Virus record (IMG/VR): IMGVR_UViG_3300045588_000033
Span: 1-64,000 of that record
DNA: 64,000 nt
DNA from: a virus
Reading direction: 5' to 3' (one strand)
Shown here: positions 1 to 6,354 of the stretch, one piece after another
Numbering within the stretch: the first letter of the stretch is position 1
Layout of the letters: the number at the start of each line of letters is the position of its first letter
The notes under the pieces: generated by a model
The model's database searches: none
The model's input: the letters and a program-made list of their open reading frames with translations, nothing else
Told to the model about the DNA's origin: nothing
Program-made: the position numbers and the translations under genes

Positions 1-330
1 AACCTCCTCACAACTTGGATTATTTACAAACCATTCTAAAAACTCATCATCAATAGATTGTACACCATCTAATGATTGGTCTGTTGTTAGGATTATTTTT
101 TTAAAGTCACTAATCCTATTATCTTTACCATGTACCGTTAATTTAGATACAACATTACAATAAGTATCATAGAACCAATCTCCTTCTTTAATTTCTTCAT
201 CATTAGTGATGTAGATGTGTTGACCATTAATAGTGTATTTACTAAGTACAGACTCACATAAAACTAACCCTGAATTTCCTAAATGTAACCTACTTGGTTT
301 ATCTGTTGGTAATAAGTGTAAATTTTTCAT
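1..330 (-). CDS. Hypothetical protein, C-terminus beyond the window
   Basis: Open frame on the minus strand from ATG at 330 running off the left edge (at least 110 aa, beginning MKNLHLLPTDKPSR). It has an alternating pattern of short polar loops and beta-type stretches and an acidic middle (ITNDEEIKEGDWFYDTY). It resembles small hypothetical proteins I associate with Bacteroidota phages and prophages, but no function is known to me. It starts one base after the stop of the 135-aa gene upstream, so it is the distal member of the minus-strand operon. Confidence 0.75.
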   Translation of the reverse strand, partial: MKNLHLLPTDKPSRLHLGNSGLVLCESVLSKYTINGQHIYITNDEEIKEGDWFYDTYCNVVSKLTVHGKDNRISDFKKIILTTDQSLDGVQSIDDEFLEWFVNNPSCEEV

Positions 331-331
331 A

Positions 332-739
332 TTACTTATGTTTTAATTTTGAAGTTAGTTCATCAACTTCAGATTGCTTTTTCTTTAACTCTGGTAATAA
401 TACCTCAAGTTTATGTTCTAAAACATCCTCTTCTGTTAAATGCCCAACATACTTAGTACCTCTTCTGCTATTTTTATCACTAAAAGCAATATAAAAAGAC
501 TCAGGTTTGTCTCCTATACCTGATGAAACTATATCAATACTATTACCATCAGGACGTATTTTACTTTGTCTATGCAGTATTTCAAATTCAACATATATCT
601 CCATGGGTTGCATATCTTTTTCTGTAAATCTATCAGAACGCATACCAACTACTGTTTTTTTTGAATAATTTCTTTTTTCAACATCATAGACATATACAGT
701 ACTTCCTAACTTTATATCTCTCCATTTTTCATTTGACAT
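332..739 (-). CDS. Hypothetical protein (135 aa)
   Basis: Not recognised. The N-terminal two thirds alternates beta-type segments (TVYVYDVEKR, MEIYVEFEIL). The last 25 residues form a Lys/Glu-rich helix (LPELKKKQSEVDELTSKLKHK region), which could be a short coiled coil. It lies between a 45-aa membrane peptide gene and the partial gene at the left edge with almost no spacing, so it is probably translated from one polycistronic message. Confidence 0.75.
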   Translation of the reverse strand: MSNEKWRDIKLGSTVYVYDVEKRNYSKKTVVGMRSDRFTEKDMQPMEIYVEFEILHRQSKIRPDGNSIDIVSSGIGDKPESFYIAFSDKNSRRGTKYVGHLTEEDVLEHKLEVLLPELKKKQSEVDELTSKLKHK

Positions 740-744
740 ACTAC

Positions 745-882
745 TTAATTTTTATTTTTCCATTCTTTCCATGTATCAAAGTCCTTGAGCTTTTCAAGTT
801 TCCTTTTCCATTGAGCTTTTAAACTCATTCCTATAGCCCACATAACAAACATGCCTGATAGATATCCTATTACAAATTCCAT
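745..882 (-). CDS. Small membrane protein (45 aa)
   Basis: Reading the minus strand from ATG at 882 gives 45 codons and a TAA at 745-747. Residues 3-20 (FVIGYLSGMFVMWAIGMS) form one hydrophobic helix, followed by a basic, Lys/Trp-rich cytoplasmic-type tail ending in KEWKNKN. The gene fits exactly in the gap between its neighbours, and its stop is 5 bases before the next ATG, which supports it being real. A single-span peptide of this kind could affect the host envelope, but no function can be assigned. Confidence 0.65.
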   Translation of the reverse strand: MEFVIGYLSGMFVMWAIGMSLKAQWKRKLEKLKDFDTWKEWKNKN

Positions 883-883
883 A

Positions 884-1111
884 TTACTTAATGTTTTCTA
901 GTGGATAACTGTTTAGGATTGAATCTTTATCAACACTGCCATCGCTGAGATGTATCTCAAGTTCCTTTAATCTGGCATTTTGACTAGCTTCTTTCAATGC
1001 TGCTTCTACATGAAGTTTAGCAAATTCAATCATCATAGGAGTTAATAAATCTGTCATTCCTACTACATTATTTTCTTTTAGAAATTGTTCCGCTGTTGGT
1101 ATTTTTTCCAT
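884..1111 (-). CDS. Conserved-type small hypothetical protein (75 aa)
   Basis: Starts MEKIPTAEQFLKENN and ends SILNSYPLENIK, a small-protein type I associate with Bacteroidota phages and prophages; its role is unknown. The middle is a likely amphipathic helix (MIEFAKLHVEAALKEA). The stop lies one base before the start of the next gene's spacer and the gene overlaps nothing, consistent with dense operon packing. Confidence 0.75.
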   Translation of the reverse strand: MEKIPTAEQFLKENNVVGMTDLLTPMMIEFAKLHVEAALKEASQNARLKELEIHLSDGSVDKDSILNSYPLENIK

Positions 1112-1112
1112 A

Positions 1113-1673
1113 CTATTTACGTTTTAAAATTAAACAACCATCTGCATCATGCTTAAAAAGCACACCATCAAAAGCTTTGTTGTGAGCTGCTTTCATAGTA
1201 TCTGTAACAGAATAGACTTCACCATCTTCAACTTCAACTATTTCAACATCCCATTCAGTTTGTTGTAGTGATTGGATATGTTTATTTCTTAGTTCAGTCA
1301 TTGAGGAACAATCTTTGTCTTTATCATCTTCACACCAATCCCAAACTCTATCCATCGCAATCCTTACATCCTCCTCACTAAACTTCTTATCACCAAGAAT
1401 TTTTAGAGCGTGATGCCAACCAGCCTTGAAGCCTATTGTATGTGACTTTGAATCTAAACTATTATTAAATAGAATGTTTATTTTATTCATACTTGCCTTA
1501 GCCAACTCATACAAATCATAACCATTCTCAACTTCTTTGCAGTTTTTGAGGGATAGAGAATAGAAACCATGTTCTTCTGTAAGTTCTTTATTAGTAATTG
1601 CATAGATGTCATCTATATCTCCTGTCAATGATACTATATATCCTTCCAACATTTTAATTAATTTTGCTTCCAT
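1113..1673 (-). CDS. Hypothetical protein with MEAKLIK N-terminus (186 aa)
   Basis: Acidic, helix-rich protein of no family I recognise. There is a charged central segment (DWCEDDKDKDC, around residues 112-122) and a C-terminal part that looks like a small beta domain (FDGVLFKHDADGCLILKRK). Its first seven residues, MEAKLIK, and the underlying bases are shared with the next upstream gene at 1678-2148, while the rest differs. It lies 4 bases after that gene's stop. Confidence 0.72.
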   Translation of the reverse strand: MEAKLIKMLEGYIVSLTGDIDDIYAITNKELTEEHGFYSLSLKNCKEVENGYDLYELAKASMNKINILFNNSLDSKSHTIGFKAGWHHALKILGDKKFSEEDVRIAMDRVWDWCEDDKDKDCSSMTELRNKHIQSLQQTEWDVEIVEVEDGEVYSVTDTMKAAHNKAFDGVLFKHDADGCLILKRK

Positions 1674-1677
1674 TTGA

Positions 1678-2148
1678 TCAATTCAATAGTTTATAAATGG
1701 TATCATAATCCATACCGTATTGATTACACTCATTTTCACCAACTGGTTCACATTTAACTAATCTTAGTTTATTATAATCATTAGTGAATGTTACTTTATA
1801 TCCATCATATCCATCACTAAATGCAATAAATTCCCATATATTATCATCTAGTTTTAATGTTTCTAAGTTTTCTGATTCGGAATCATAAAGAGATTTTGCT
1901 GTTGCATCATCAATATCATGAATATATCTAATAAATGATTCGAATTTCTTTTTCCATGATTTCTTAATCAATTCATAATTGGCAATATCAATCCCTAGGT
2001 GATGTAGCGCATCATTATCACGTTCATCATTTCTAGCATCAATTAGTTTTTTCAATATATCAATTACTGAATCACTATCAATTACAGCTATTTGTTCATC
2101 AAGTATTTGTAAAGCTTCTTCATGATCTTTAATTAATTTTGCTTCCAT
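1678..2148 (-). CDS. Hypothetical protein with MEAKLIK N-terminus (156 aa)
   Basis: Not recognised. It is acidic and probably mostly helical, with a C-terminal part predicted as beta (KVTFTNDYNKLRLVKCEP). The start codon region repeats that of the downstream neighbour (same MEAKLIK codons), suggesting a partial duplication or gene conversion limited to the 5' end. It is packed within the operon with 3 to 4 base spacers on both sides. Confidence 0.7.
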   Translation of the reverse strand: MEAKLIKDHEEALQILDEQIAVIDSDSVIDILKKLIDARNDERDNDALHHLGIDIANYELIKKSWKKKFESFIRYIHDIDDATAKSLYDSESENLETLKLDDNIWEFIAFSDGYDGYKVTFTNDYNKLRLVKCEPVGENECNQYGMDYDTIYKLLN

Positions 2149-2151
2149 CTT

Positions 2152-2370
2152 TTAATTATTTAAATGATTTAATTGCTCATAGATTATTTCTCTAATCTTC
2201 TCATCATAATGATGTAATAATTCAGTTATATCATCTCCAGATACAGTGTGAATTAATTCTAAATGCATATTTTCTAACTCTTGTTCATCAGATTCATACG
2301 CTGCAGTAAAGTAATATCCAACATTTAGTTGAACGTTTTCTAACTCTATTGTAATTGTCTTGCTGTTCAT
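2152..2370 (-). CDS. Hypothetical acidic protein (72 aa)
   Basis: Small acidic protein starting MNSKTITIELENVQLNVGYYF. The first 25 residues look like two beta strands, followed by helices ending IIYEQLNHLNN. It is one base away from the upstream gene, and no family is recognised. Its overall pattern resembles small phage-encoded regulators of host function, but nothing specific supports that. Confidence 0.68.
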   Translation of the reverse strand: MNSKTITIELENVQLNVGYYFTAAYESDEQELENMHLELIHTVSGDDITELLHHYDEKIREIIYEQLNHLNN

Positions 2371-2371
2371 T

Positions 2372-2569
2372 TTAAATAGTTTTAAATGATATTAATGCTA
2401 TCCATTTCTTTTCTTTAATCCATATTTGTTCAAATACAACTTTATGGTTATTTTTAGATGCATTAAGAGCATCAGCTTGATAAGAATCAACTTCCATTTC
2501 TAATGGATTGCCGTCTTCTAAATATTTAACAACCCATTTTTTACCTTTTTTAACTAATGTTCCTTCCAT
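2372..2569 (-). CDS. Small basic hypothetical protein (65 aa)
   Basis: I place the start at 2569 (MEGTLVKKGKKWVVKY) rather than at an in-frame ATG 33 bases upstream. The inner start follows the upstream gene's stop (2574) by 4 bases and has an A-rich leader, as its neighbours do. It looks like an all-beta, basic protein of a type that recurs in Bacteroidota phages (MEGTL.KKG..W.VKY pattern). Function unknown. Confidence 0.68.
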   Translation of the reverse strand: MEGTLVKKGKKWVVKYLEDGNPLEMEVDSYQADALNASKNNHKVVFEQIWIKEKKWIALISFKTI

Positions 2570-2573
2570 CTTT

Positions 2574-2852
2574 TTATTTTTTAAATTTAGGACTACATCC
2601 AAATAATATTGTATTTTTAAATGATTGCTTAAAAATCTTGTGTTTGATTTTATAAAGCTTAGTAGTATTTTCTACTATTTCATCAAAGACAGACTCTTCT
2701 ATCTCATAGTCCATAAAAGGTATCTCTCTTTGTCCTCTTTCATTTACTGTAGAGTTTTTCAACAACTCATCAAATGATGCAGCGGGAGTTGCATTTGCAA
2801 ACAACTCCCTATAACAATGCATTATTGCTTTATCAATGTTCTTATTTGTCAT
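2574..2852 (-). CDS. Hypothetical protein (92 aa)
   Basis: Start chosen at 2852 (MTNKNIDKAIMHCYRELF). This ATG overlaps the last codons of the upstream gene in an ATGACAAATAA arrangement, the usual sign of translational coupling. A longer frame further upstream would overlap that gene extensively. The protein is helical with a basic C-terminus (KIKHKIFKQSFKNT). Not recognised. Confidence 0.65.
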   Translation of the reverse strand: MTNKNIDKAIMHCYRELFANATPAASFDELLKNSTVNERGQREIPFMDYEIEESVFDEIVENTTKLYKIKHKIFKQSFKNTILFGCSPKFKK

Positions 2853-3093
2853 TCTTTTTTCTTTTAGTTTCCTCAAGAGGATTAAAATACTTATCCCATT
2901 TAGAAAAATGTATTGATTTAATAGTTGCTGCATCTATCATATCCATGTTACCTTTTTTTTCAGCAAGTTTTTCTAATGCTAAATGAATTAAATCTGCTGT
3001 AACATAATCTATATGAATTCCTACCATGTTAAGTGCTACTAATAAATAGTGCTGCTTATCTTCATAATCTTTAATTTCTACTTTTCTTTCCAT
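2842..3093 (-). CDS. Hypothetical protein (83 aa), first gene after the tRNA-like element
   Basis: Begins MERKVEIKDYEDKQHYLLVALNM; helical, with a long middle helix (ADLIHLALEKLAEKKG) and a highly basic tail (EETKRKKNDK). Its start is only 26 bases downstream of the 3' CCA of the tRNA-like element on the same strand. Cleavage of that element would therefore generate the 5' end of this operon's message. Not recognised. Confidence 0.7.
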   Translation of the reverse strand: MERKVEIKDYEDKQHYLLVALNMVGIHIDYVTADLIHLALEKLAEKKGNMDMIDAATIKSIHFSKWDKYFNPLEETKRKKNDK

Positions 3094-3119
3094 AATTTAG
3101 ATTTTAGATTGTTAATAAT

Positions 3120-3262
3120 TGGTGGCTCTAGTGGGAATCGAACCCACCTTGTATACTGTAATATGTAATATGAATATGAAGGAGAGCTACTCACCCATAC
3201 TTCTCTATTTATTACCTCTACCCACTCACAGTTCAGGAGCTACCTTTACCTGTTATAGAGCC
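3120..3262 (-). tRNA. tRNA-like element with encoded CCA and an insertion in the anticodon arm
   Basis: The minus-strand 3' half is textbook: T stem GTGGG/CCCAC around loop TTCGATT, acceptor strand TAGAGCC, discriminator A, then an encoded CCA ending at 3120. The matching 5' acceptor strand GGCTCTA lies at 3262-3256, followed by a D-arm-like CAGG/CCTG hairpin whose loop contains GG. A possible anticodon stem ACTGT/ACAGT is separated by about 65 bases instead of 7, and the variable loop is 7 to 8 bases. So this is either a tRNA with an intron or insertion, or a tRNA-like domain of a larger RNA. The anticodon cannot be read safely. Confidence 0.5.
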
Positions 3263-3386
3263 ATGTACGGGTCTTTCCCCGATTGTCACCATTGCCAATT
3301 TTGCGCATCAACTTGGACTTGCTTCCTAAAAGCTTTTTCTCCTATCTATTTAGAGCTGACCATTGGTTTTCACTCTCACTTCTTAA

Positions 3387-3452
3387 TCAGTGATTTACTT
3401 CACTTAAAATAAATGCTGCAAATACTACAATTGCAATTATAAGATATTCCAT
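3387..3452 (-). CDS. Candidate 21-aa membrane peptide
   Basis: Minus-strand ATG at 3452 reads MEYLIIAIVVFAAFILSEVNH, then TGA at 3389-3387. Almost the whole peptide is one hydrophobic helix, and it is preceded by an A/T-rich leader like those of other genes here. It sits between the large structured RNA and the tRNA-like element. At this length an open frame can occur by chance, so the hydrophobic pattern and leader are the only support. Confidence 0.4.
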   Translation of the reverse strand: MEYLIIAIVVFAAFILSEVNH

Positions 3453-3464
3453 TGTTATTTAATT

Positions 3465-4130
3465 TAATTAGTAGTCAGGACAGGAGCTGCCCCTGCACGT
3501 AACTTAGGTTTTCCGCTTTCACTTTTTTAGACCCTCCGTGAAATTGTTAGATGTGTCCTCACCAGTTATCCCTGTTACAGACCAAACTCTACCTCTTGCG
3601 TCTCTCATATTTCCGCCACCTGACTATATTACTATTAGCTCTTTAGCATTCTACTCCCAGCTCCGAGGAATTGTATCTTACTTAGCCCATCTCACCGCTG
3701 TACGGGTACTAAAGTTTACTAATAGTTGAGGTTGAGAATTCCTCTGTGTTATAGAGAACTTATACTCTAATTTTTAGTACTCCTCATCTCATAACGGTTT
3801 GCTTACCGTATCGGGAATAACACATTTAATAAAACTAAGGCGTATTACACTATACTACTTTCTCTTACGAGCCTGTGACAGTTCTAGCTGCCCATTTCCT
3901 TAGTTTTAACAACATACCCTGTCAGCCCAAGTTGCTGAATATATTATATAAGGCTTAAATCCTATACACGACTTTCACCCATGAGCCTAGTCTAATATCC
4001 TTCCACAAACAACTCCACCTTGGTATGGATTCTAACCTTCTTTAGACTCTTGCTTACGTAGGGCCCTATAGTTTTCTTTTAATATTGGTTATTCATTTGC
4101 TTCCAGCAGGGTAATTTTATACTGTGCCAA
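3465..4130 (-). ncRNA. Candidate large structured non-coding RNA
   Basis: About 650 bases without a credible gene on either strand, but dense in complementary segments. These include an exact 11-bp pair at 3830-3840 with 3898-3908, an 8-bp pair at 3706-3713 with 3773-3780, the hairpin 3794-3809 (ACGGT/ACCGT), and a CAGG/CCTG hairpin at 3481-3495. The minus strand is assigned because the neighbouring genes and tRNA-like element are on it and its loops are purine-rich. Known giant phage RNAs of this size that sit beside tRNAs are the GOLLD and ROOL classes. Membership is an inference that I could not test. Ends are approximate. Confidence 0.5.
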
Positions 4131-4169
4131 AATTGTAAAATAATTATGCGTTTGGCGGATTATAAATTT

Positions 4170-4224
4170 TCATAACAAGGTATAAGCGCAATTGAAAAAA
4201 ACTGCGCCTATACGGATGTTAGGT
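4170..4224 (-). other. attC-like site 1, after the winged-helix cassette gene
   Basis: On the minus strand the element starts ACCTAAC (fits RYYYAAC), ends GTTATGA, and between them has arms GTATAGGCGCA and TGCGCTTATAC that pair with a single mismatch (plus-strand 4180-4190 with 4203-4213). It begins one base after the stop of the gene at 4226-4537. Size (55 bases), terminal AAC/GTT and imperfect palindrome are the diagnostic layout of integron attC recombination sites. Confidence 0.5.
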
Positions 4225-4225
4225 G

Positions 4226-4537
4226 CTATTGTAAAGACAACCACTCCTCACCTTTAGCAGTTATTTCAAAATCTCCCCTACAACCACAGCTACAACCATC
4301 AACTAAACCACGTTTCATTAATTGCCTCATTTTTGCTAAAATCAATTTTTCAGAAGCAATATTTTTAGGCATTACATTTCTGACATCTCTATCATTTTCA
4401 AAATACCAGTTACACCAATGCCCTTTGTGTTTTAGCAAAAATTCCATAATAGGTTTGTCTGGTATCTCTTTACATTGAGAAACAACAGCACCTAACACGG
4501 GTTTGGCAAAAAAGCCGTTTTGTTCTTCGTTTGACAT
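4226..4537 (-). CDS. Winged-helix-like protein with a Cys cluster (103 aa), cassette gene
   Basis: Residues 28-100 read like a winged helix: helix PIMEFLLKHKG, a recognition-type helix SEKLILAKMRQLMKRGLVD, then a wing with CSCGCRGDFEITAKGEEWL. Cys82, Cys84 and Cys86 could bind metal. Proteins of this look occur in Bacteroidota, but no exact function is known to me. The gene fills one unit of the cassette array, ending one base before an attC-like site. Confidence 0.7.
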   Translation of the reverse strand: MSNEEQNGFFAKPVLGAVVSQCKEIPDKPIMEFLLKHKGHWCNWYFENDRDVRNVMPKNIASEKLILAKMRQLMKRGLVDGCSCGCRGDFEITAKGEEWLSLQ

Positions 4538-4574
4538 ATTGTTCTAATTTTTAAGTTTTGTGCTTCGATTTAGC

Positions 4575-4617
4575 TTTTCGTTTCGGCTTCTTCGCCAAGC
4601 CCGAACCCGTTAGCGGT
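4575..4617 (-). other. Weak attC-like site 2
   Basis: Between two small minus-strand genes lies a hairpin with TTCGGCTT (4582-4589) pairing with AAGCCCGAA (4597-4605) apart from one bulge. On the minus strand it is preceded by CCGCTAACGG, which supplies an AAC end. No clear GTT partner is visible, so this is the least convincing of the six sites. It could simply be a terminator hairpin. Confidence 0.3.
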
Positions 4618-4621
4618 CAGT

Positions 4622-4918
4622 TTAGTGAGAAGCATTGTAATAACCACTCCAAATTTTCTCTTTGCACTCAAATAAATTTGATAATTGTTTACCTAAATTA
4701 TATTCACGCATTGGGTTTCTGCAACTATCTATTTCTTTTTCTAAGTCTTTAATTCTTTGCTCGACCATTTGCTCAAACATTTCAGGAATATTATCTTGAA
4801 TTTCTTTTACTATTTCATTTTGAAATTTTGCCAAATCTTCTAATTCTTTACGTTTTGGAATACCTAACATAAATTTAGTAGTTAGCTTTAATAATTTATT
4901 TGTTACTTTTTTTGACAT
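4622..4918 (-). CDS. Hypothetical helical protein (98 aa), cassette gene
   Basis: Start set at 4918 (MSKKVTNKLLKLTTKFML). An ATG 36 bases upstream lies inside the attC-like element, and the inner start has the usual A-rich leader AAATAAATATT. The protein is almost all helix and highly charged (IVKEIQDNIPEMFEQMVEQRIKDL region), probably a coiled coil. Not recognised. It is bounded by attC-like sites on both sides. Confidence 0.65.
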   Translation of the reverse strand: MSKKVTNKLLKLTTKFMLGIPKRKELEDLAKFQNEIVKEIQDNIPEMFEQMVEQRIKDLEKEIDSCRNPMREYNLGKQLSNLFECKEKIWSGYYNASH

Positions 4919-4945
4919 AATATTTATTTGTTTAGAAAACCGAAC

Positions 4946-5080
4946 CGCTAACACTCGTTTTGTGCTATTACGGCAATTTCAGTTAATATTAAATTTTGTT
5001 GTTACGTTCACGTTTTTCGGTAGCCGAAAAACCTCTTTTCGCTTAGTGCCGTAACATCACAAAGCGAGATAACGTTATCA
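4946..5080 (-). other. attC-like site 3 (long form, about 135 bases)
   Basis: Arms at 4954-4975 and 5047-5068 are imperfect inverted repeats of 22 bases (CTCGTTTTGTGC... against ...GTGATGTTACGGCA on the opposite strand, three mismatches). Outside them lie CGCTAAC (4946-4952) and GTTATCA (5074-5080). The loop carries a perfect 8-bp hairpin (TTTTTCGG/CCGAAAAA, 5013-5031). Length and layout recall the long attC sites of superintegrons. The last three bases are the stop codon of the gene at 5078-5362. Confidence 0.55.
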
Positions 5081-5362
5081 AACATTGATACGTTTTCTGT
5101 AACCGTTGCAAATATCAAGAATGAAATCTATTCTGTTTTCTTCTGTATCAAAACCAGTCATCATTTCTTCAAGAGTATCTTTCAGTATTCCCACTTGCTC
5201 ATCAATAAGTTTGTGCTTTTGTTTTTGCAGATATTCTTCAGCGTATTGACTACACATCAATTGTATTTTATACCTTCCCATTTCAGAGTTCCCAAACTTA
5301 TCAATAATCTCGTAAGCCATTTCTTGAATGGTTTTCTCTCTATCTATTTTTACTCTTTCCAT
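5078..5362 (-). CDS. Hypothetical acidic helical protein (94 aa), cassette gene
   Basis: Begins MERVKIDREKTIQEMAYEIIDKFGNSEMG; predicted all-helical, with an acidic C-terminal half (LEEMMTGFDTEENRIDFILDI). Not recognised. Its stop codon overlaps attC-like site 3 and its start lies about 40 bases from site 4, the spacing expected of a one-gene cassette. Confidence 0.68.
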   Translation of the reverse strand: MERVKIDREKTIQEMAYEIIDKFGNSEMGRYKIQLMCSQYAEEYLQKQKHKLIDEQVGILKDTLEEMMTGFDTEENRIDFILDICNGYRKRINV

Positions 5363-5404
5363 AATTCGAATTTTAGTTCATTTATAATCTTTTCCGCAAC
5401 GCTT

Positions 5405-5458
5405 TGCTAACAATAGATAAGCGCAACTTTGCAGTCGCTTATCTATATCACGTTATAA
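5405..5458 (-). other. attC-like site 4
   Basis: A perfect 11-bp inverted repeat, ATAGATAAGCG (5413-5423) with CGCTTATCTAT (5436-5446). It is flanked on the minus strand by TTATAAC at one end and GTTAGCA at the other (plus-strand GCTAAC at 5406-5411 and GTTATAA at 5452-5458). It overlaps the stop codon of the gene at 5453-5695. This is the cleanest site of the set. Confidence 0.55.
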
Positions 5459-5695
5459 ATCAGTTTGCTTTTTACCAGTTCCTTTACACCAATCACAATC
5501 ACTTATCAATAGTTTGCCTGAACCTGAACAAGCAATGCAAACCGAACTTATAACAGTAGGTTGGTGCAATTTACTTAGTATCGCATCCGAAACAATATCG
5601 AAGTTATCTTCGTGTATCGCTTTTTCAGTTCTGCTACGGTCAATATATCCGCCATATTCTTTTAATAATTCAATAATTTCGTGCTTCGTTATCAT
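5453..5695 (-). CDS. DnaJ-type zinc-ribbon protein (80 aa), cassette gene
   Basis: Residues 1-45 are helical (MITKHEIIELLKEYGGYI). The C-terminal third has CIACSGSGK (Cys53, Cys56) and CDWCKGTGK (Cys67, Cys70), two CxxCxGxG repeats as in the DnaJ zinc-binding region, enough for one zinc site. Such mini-ribbons occur in many small phage and bacterial proteins; partner and role are unknown. It lies between attC-like sites 4 and 5. Confidence 0.72.
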   Translation of the reverse strand: MITKHEIIELLKEYGGYIDRSRTEKAIHEDNFDIVSDAILSKLHQPTVISSVCIACSGSGKLLISDCDWCKGTGKKQTDL

Positions 5696-5712
5696 AATAT
5701 TTTATTTTTAAT

Positions 5713-5746
5713 TCGTAAACTCCACCAACCTACATTACGTTATAAG
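5713..5746 (-). other. Weak attC-like site 5
   Basis: The minus strand shows CTTATAACGTAA, about 15 bases, then TTTACG, so short outer arms CGTAA/TTACG bracket the loop between two cassette genes. The AAC end matches the other sites, but the inner palindrome is missing and the GTT end reads GTTTACG. Support is mainly from position. Confidence 0.3.
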
Positions 5747-5749
5747 CAA

Positions 5750-6133
5750 TTATGCTTCTTTTAGTGGTAGCCAAATTTCGGTATCTACAAAGCATTTTTC
5801 TTTACCTGATAAAGCATTGTACTTTTTAACATAGTCTTCTGCTACTTCTTTTGTGGTACAAACAACGTCTTCATTATTATTATCGTACCATCTTACAATT
5901 GCATAACTTCCAATAACAGCATCTTGGCTCAATGCGAGTTTCTTTTCCATCCAATCAGAATATGCAGGTATGTTGTCGCTAAATACCAAATCTGTTTCAC
6001 GAGAATATTCAATCCTCAATTTCATTCTTTGTTCACTTACTTTATTCATTCTATTATATTTTTCGTTAATAATTCGCACTAAGCCAAGTTGCATTCCGTT
6101 ATATGCAACGCTACTTGACTGCTTCCAATTCAT
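5750..6133 (-). CDS. Hypothetical protein (127 aa), cassette gene
   Basis: Start at ATG 6133 (MNWKQSSSVAYNGMQ); an in-frame TTG one codon earlier is less likely. The N-terminal half is helical and basic (RIINEKYNRMNKVSEQRMK). The C-terminal half is mixed, with VIGSYAIVRWYDNNNEDVVC and a final beta-like segment WLPLKEA. No family recognised. It is flanked by attC-like sites 5 and 6. Confidence 0.66.
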   Translation of the reverse strand: MNWKQSSSVAYNGMQLGLVRIINEKYNRMNKVSEQRMKLRIEYSRETDLVFSDNIPAYSDWMEKKLALSQDAVIGSYAIVRWYDNNNEDVVCTTKEVAEDYVKKYNALSGKEKCFVDTEIWLPLKEA

Positions 6134-6144
6134 CAATTCGTTTT

Positions 6145-6200
6145 ATTTAACTGGACAAAAATACAGCCACAAATCAATGCAGCCGTATATTTTGTTTACA
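6145..6200 (-). other. attC-like site 6
   Basis: The minus strand reads TGTAAAC at one end and GTTAAAT (an exact GTTRRRY match) at the other. Inner arms ATACGGC and GGCTGTAT pair with G-T wobbles, and outer AACAAAA pairs with the TTTTTG-to-GTT stretch. It follows the stop of the 41-aa gene (6210) by 10 bases, so that gene and this site could together form one more cassette. Confidence 0.42.
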
Positions 6201-6209
6201 GTAACCTAT

Positions 6210-6335
6210 CTAAATAGTAAGTAATATATATACTGCATAACCTACAGCAAATAATCCTACTAATAATTGCAATAAAGGTAAACAACCTGCTGCTGCACTT
6301 TTGTTGTCTTCTTTGTTTTCTTCACTATTTTTCAT
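6210..6335 (-). CDS. Small membrane protein (41 aa)
   Basis: Minus-strand ATG at 6335 reads MKNSEENKEDNKSAAAGC, then a hydrophobic helix (LLQLLVGLFAVGYAVYILL, residues 21-39), and ends with TAG. A charged N-terminus followed by a single membrane span suggests an inner-membrane peptide with its tail outside the bilayer. It sits immediately before attC-like site 6. Function unknown. Confidence 0.6.
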   Translation of the reverse strand: MKNSEENKEDNKSAAAGCLPLLQLLVGLFAVGYAVYILLTI

Positions 6336-6354
6336 CTTGTTTATATTTAATTAA

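Noticed and set aside
3240-3300. Group II intron domain V-like stretch (CGGGGAAAGACCCGTAC on the minus strand)
   Set aside because: The 5' strand does not pair as domain V requires and no catalytic AGC triad is in place.
3119-3412. Plus-strand frame beginning MVALVGIEPTLYTV
   Set aside because: It is the antisense of a tRNA T arm and acceptor; frames with GIEPTL are classic false genes from tRNA complements.
3538-3729. Plus-strand frame of 63 codons in the structured RNA region
   Set aside because: It has no leader, overlaps paired segments of the RNA, and lies opposite to all neighbouring genes.
3600-4000. Possible group I intron core (GACTAGG and ATATAGTC on the minus strand)
   Set aside because: The two segments are about 370 bases apart, the other core elements are not visible, and no split gene or clear splice sites flank the region.
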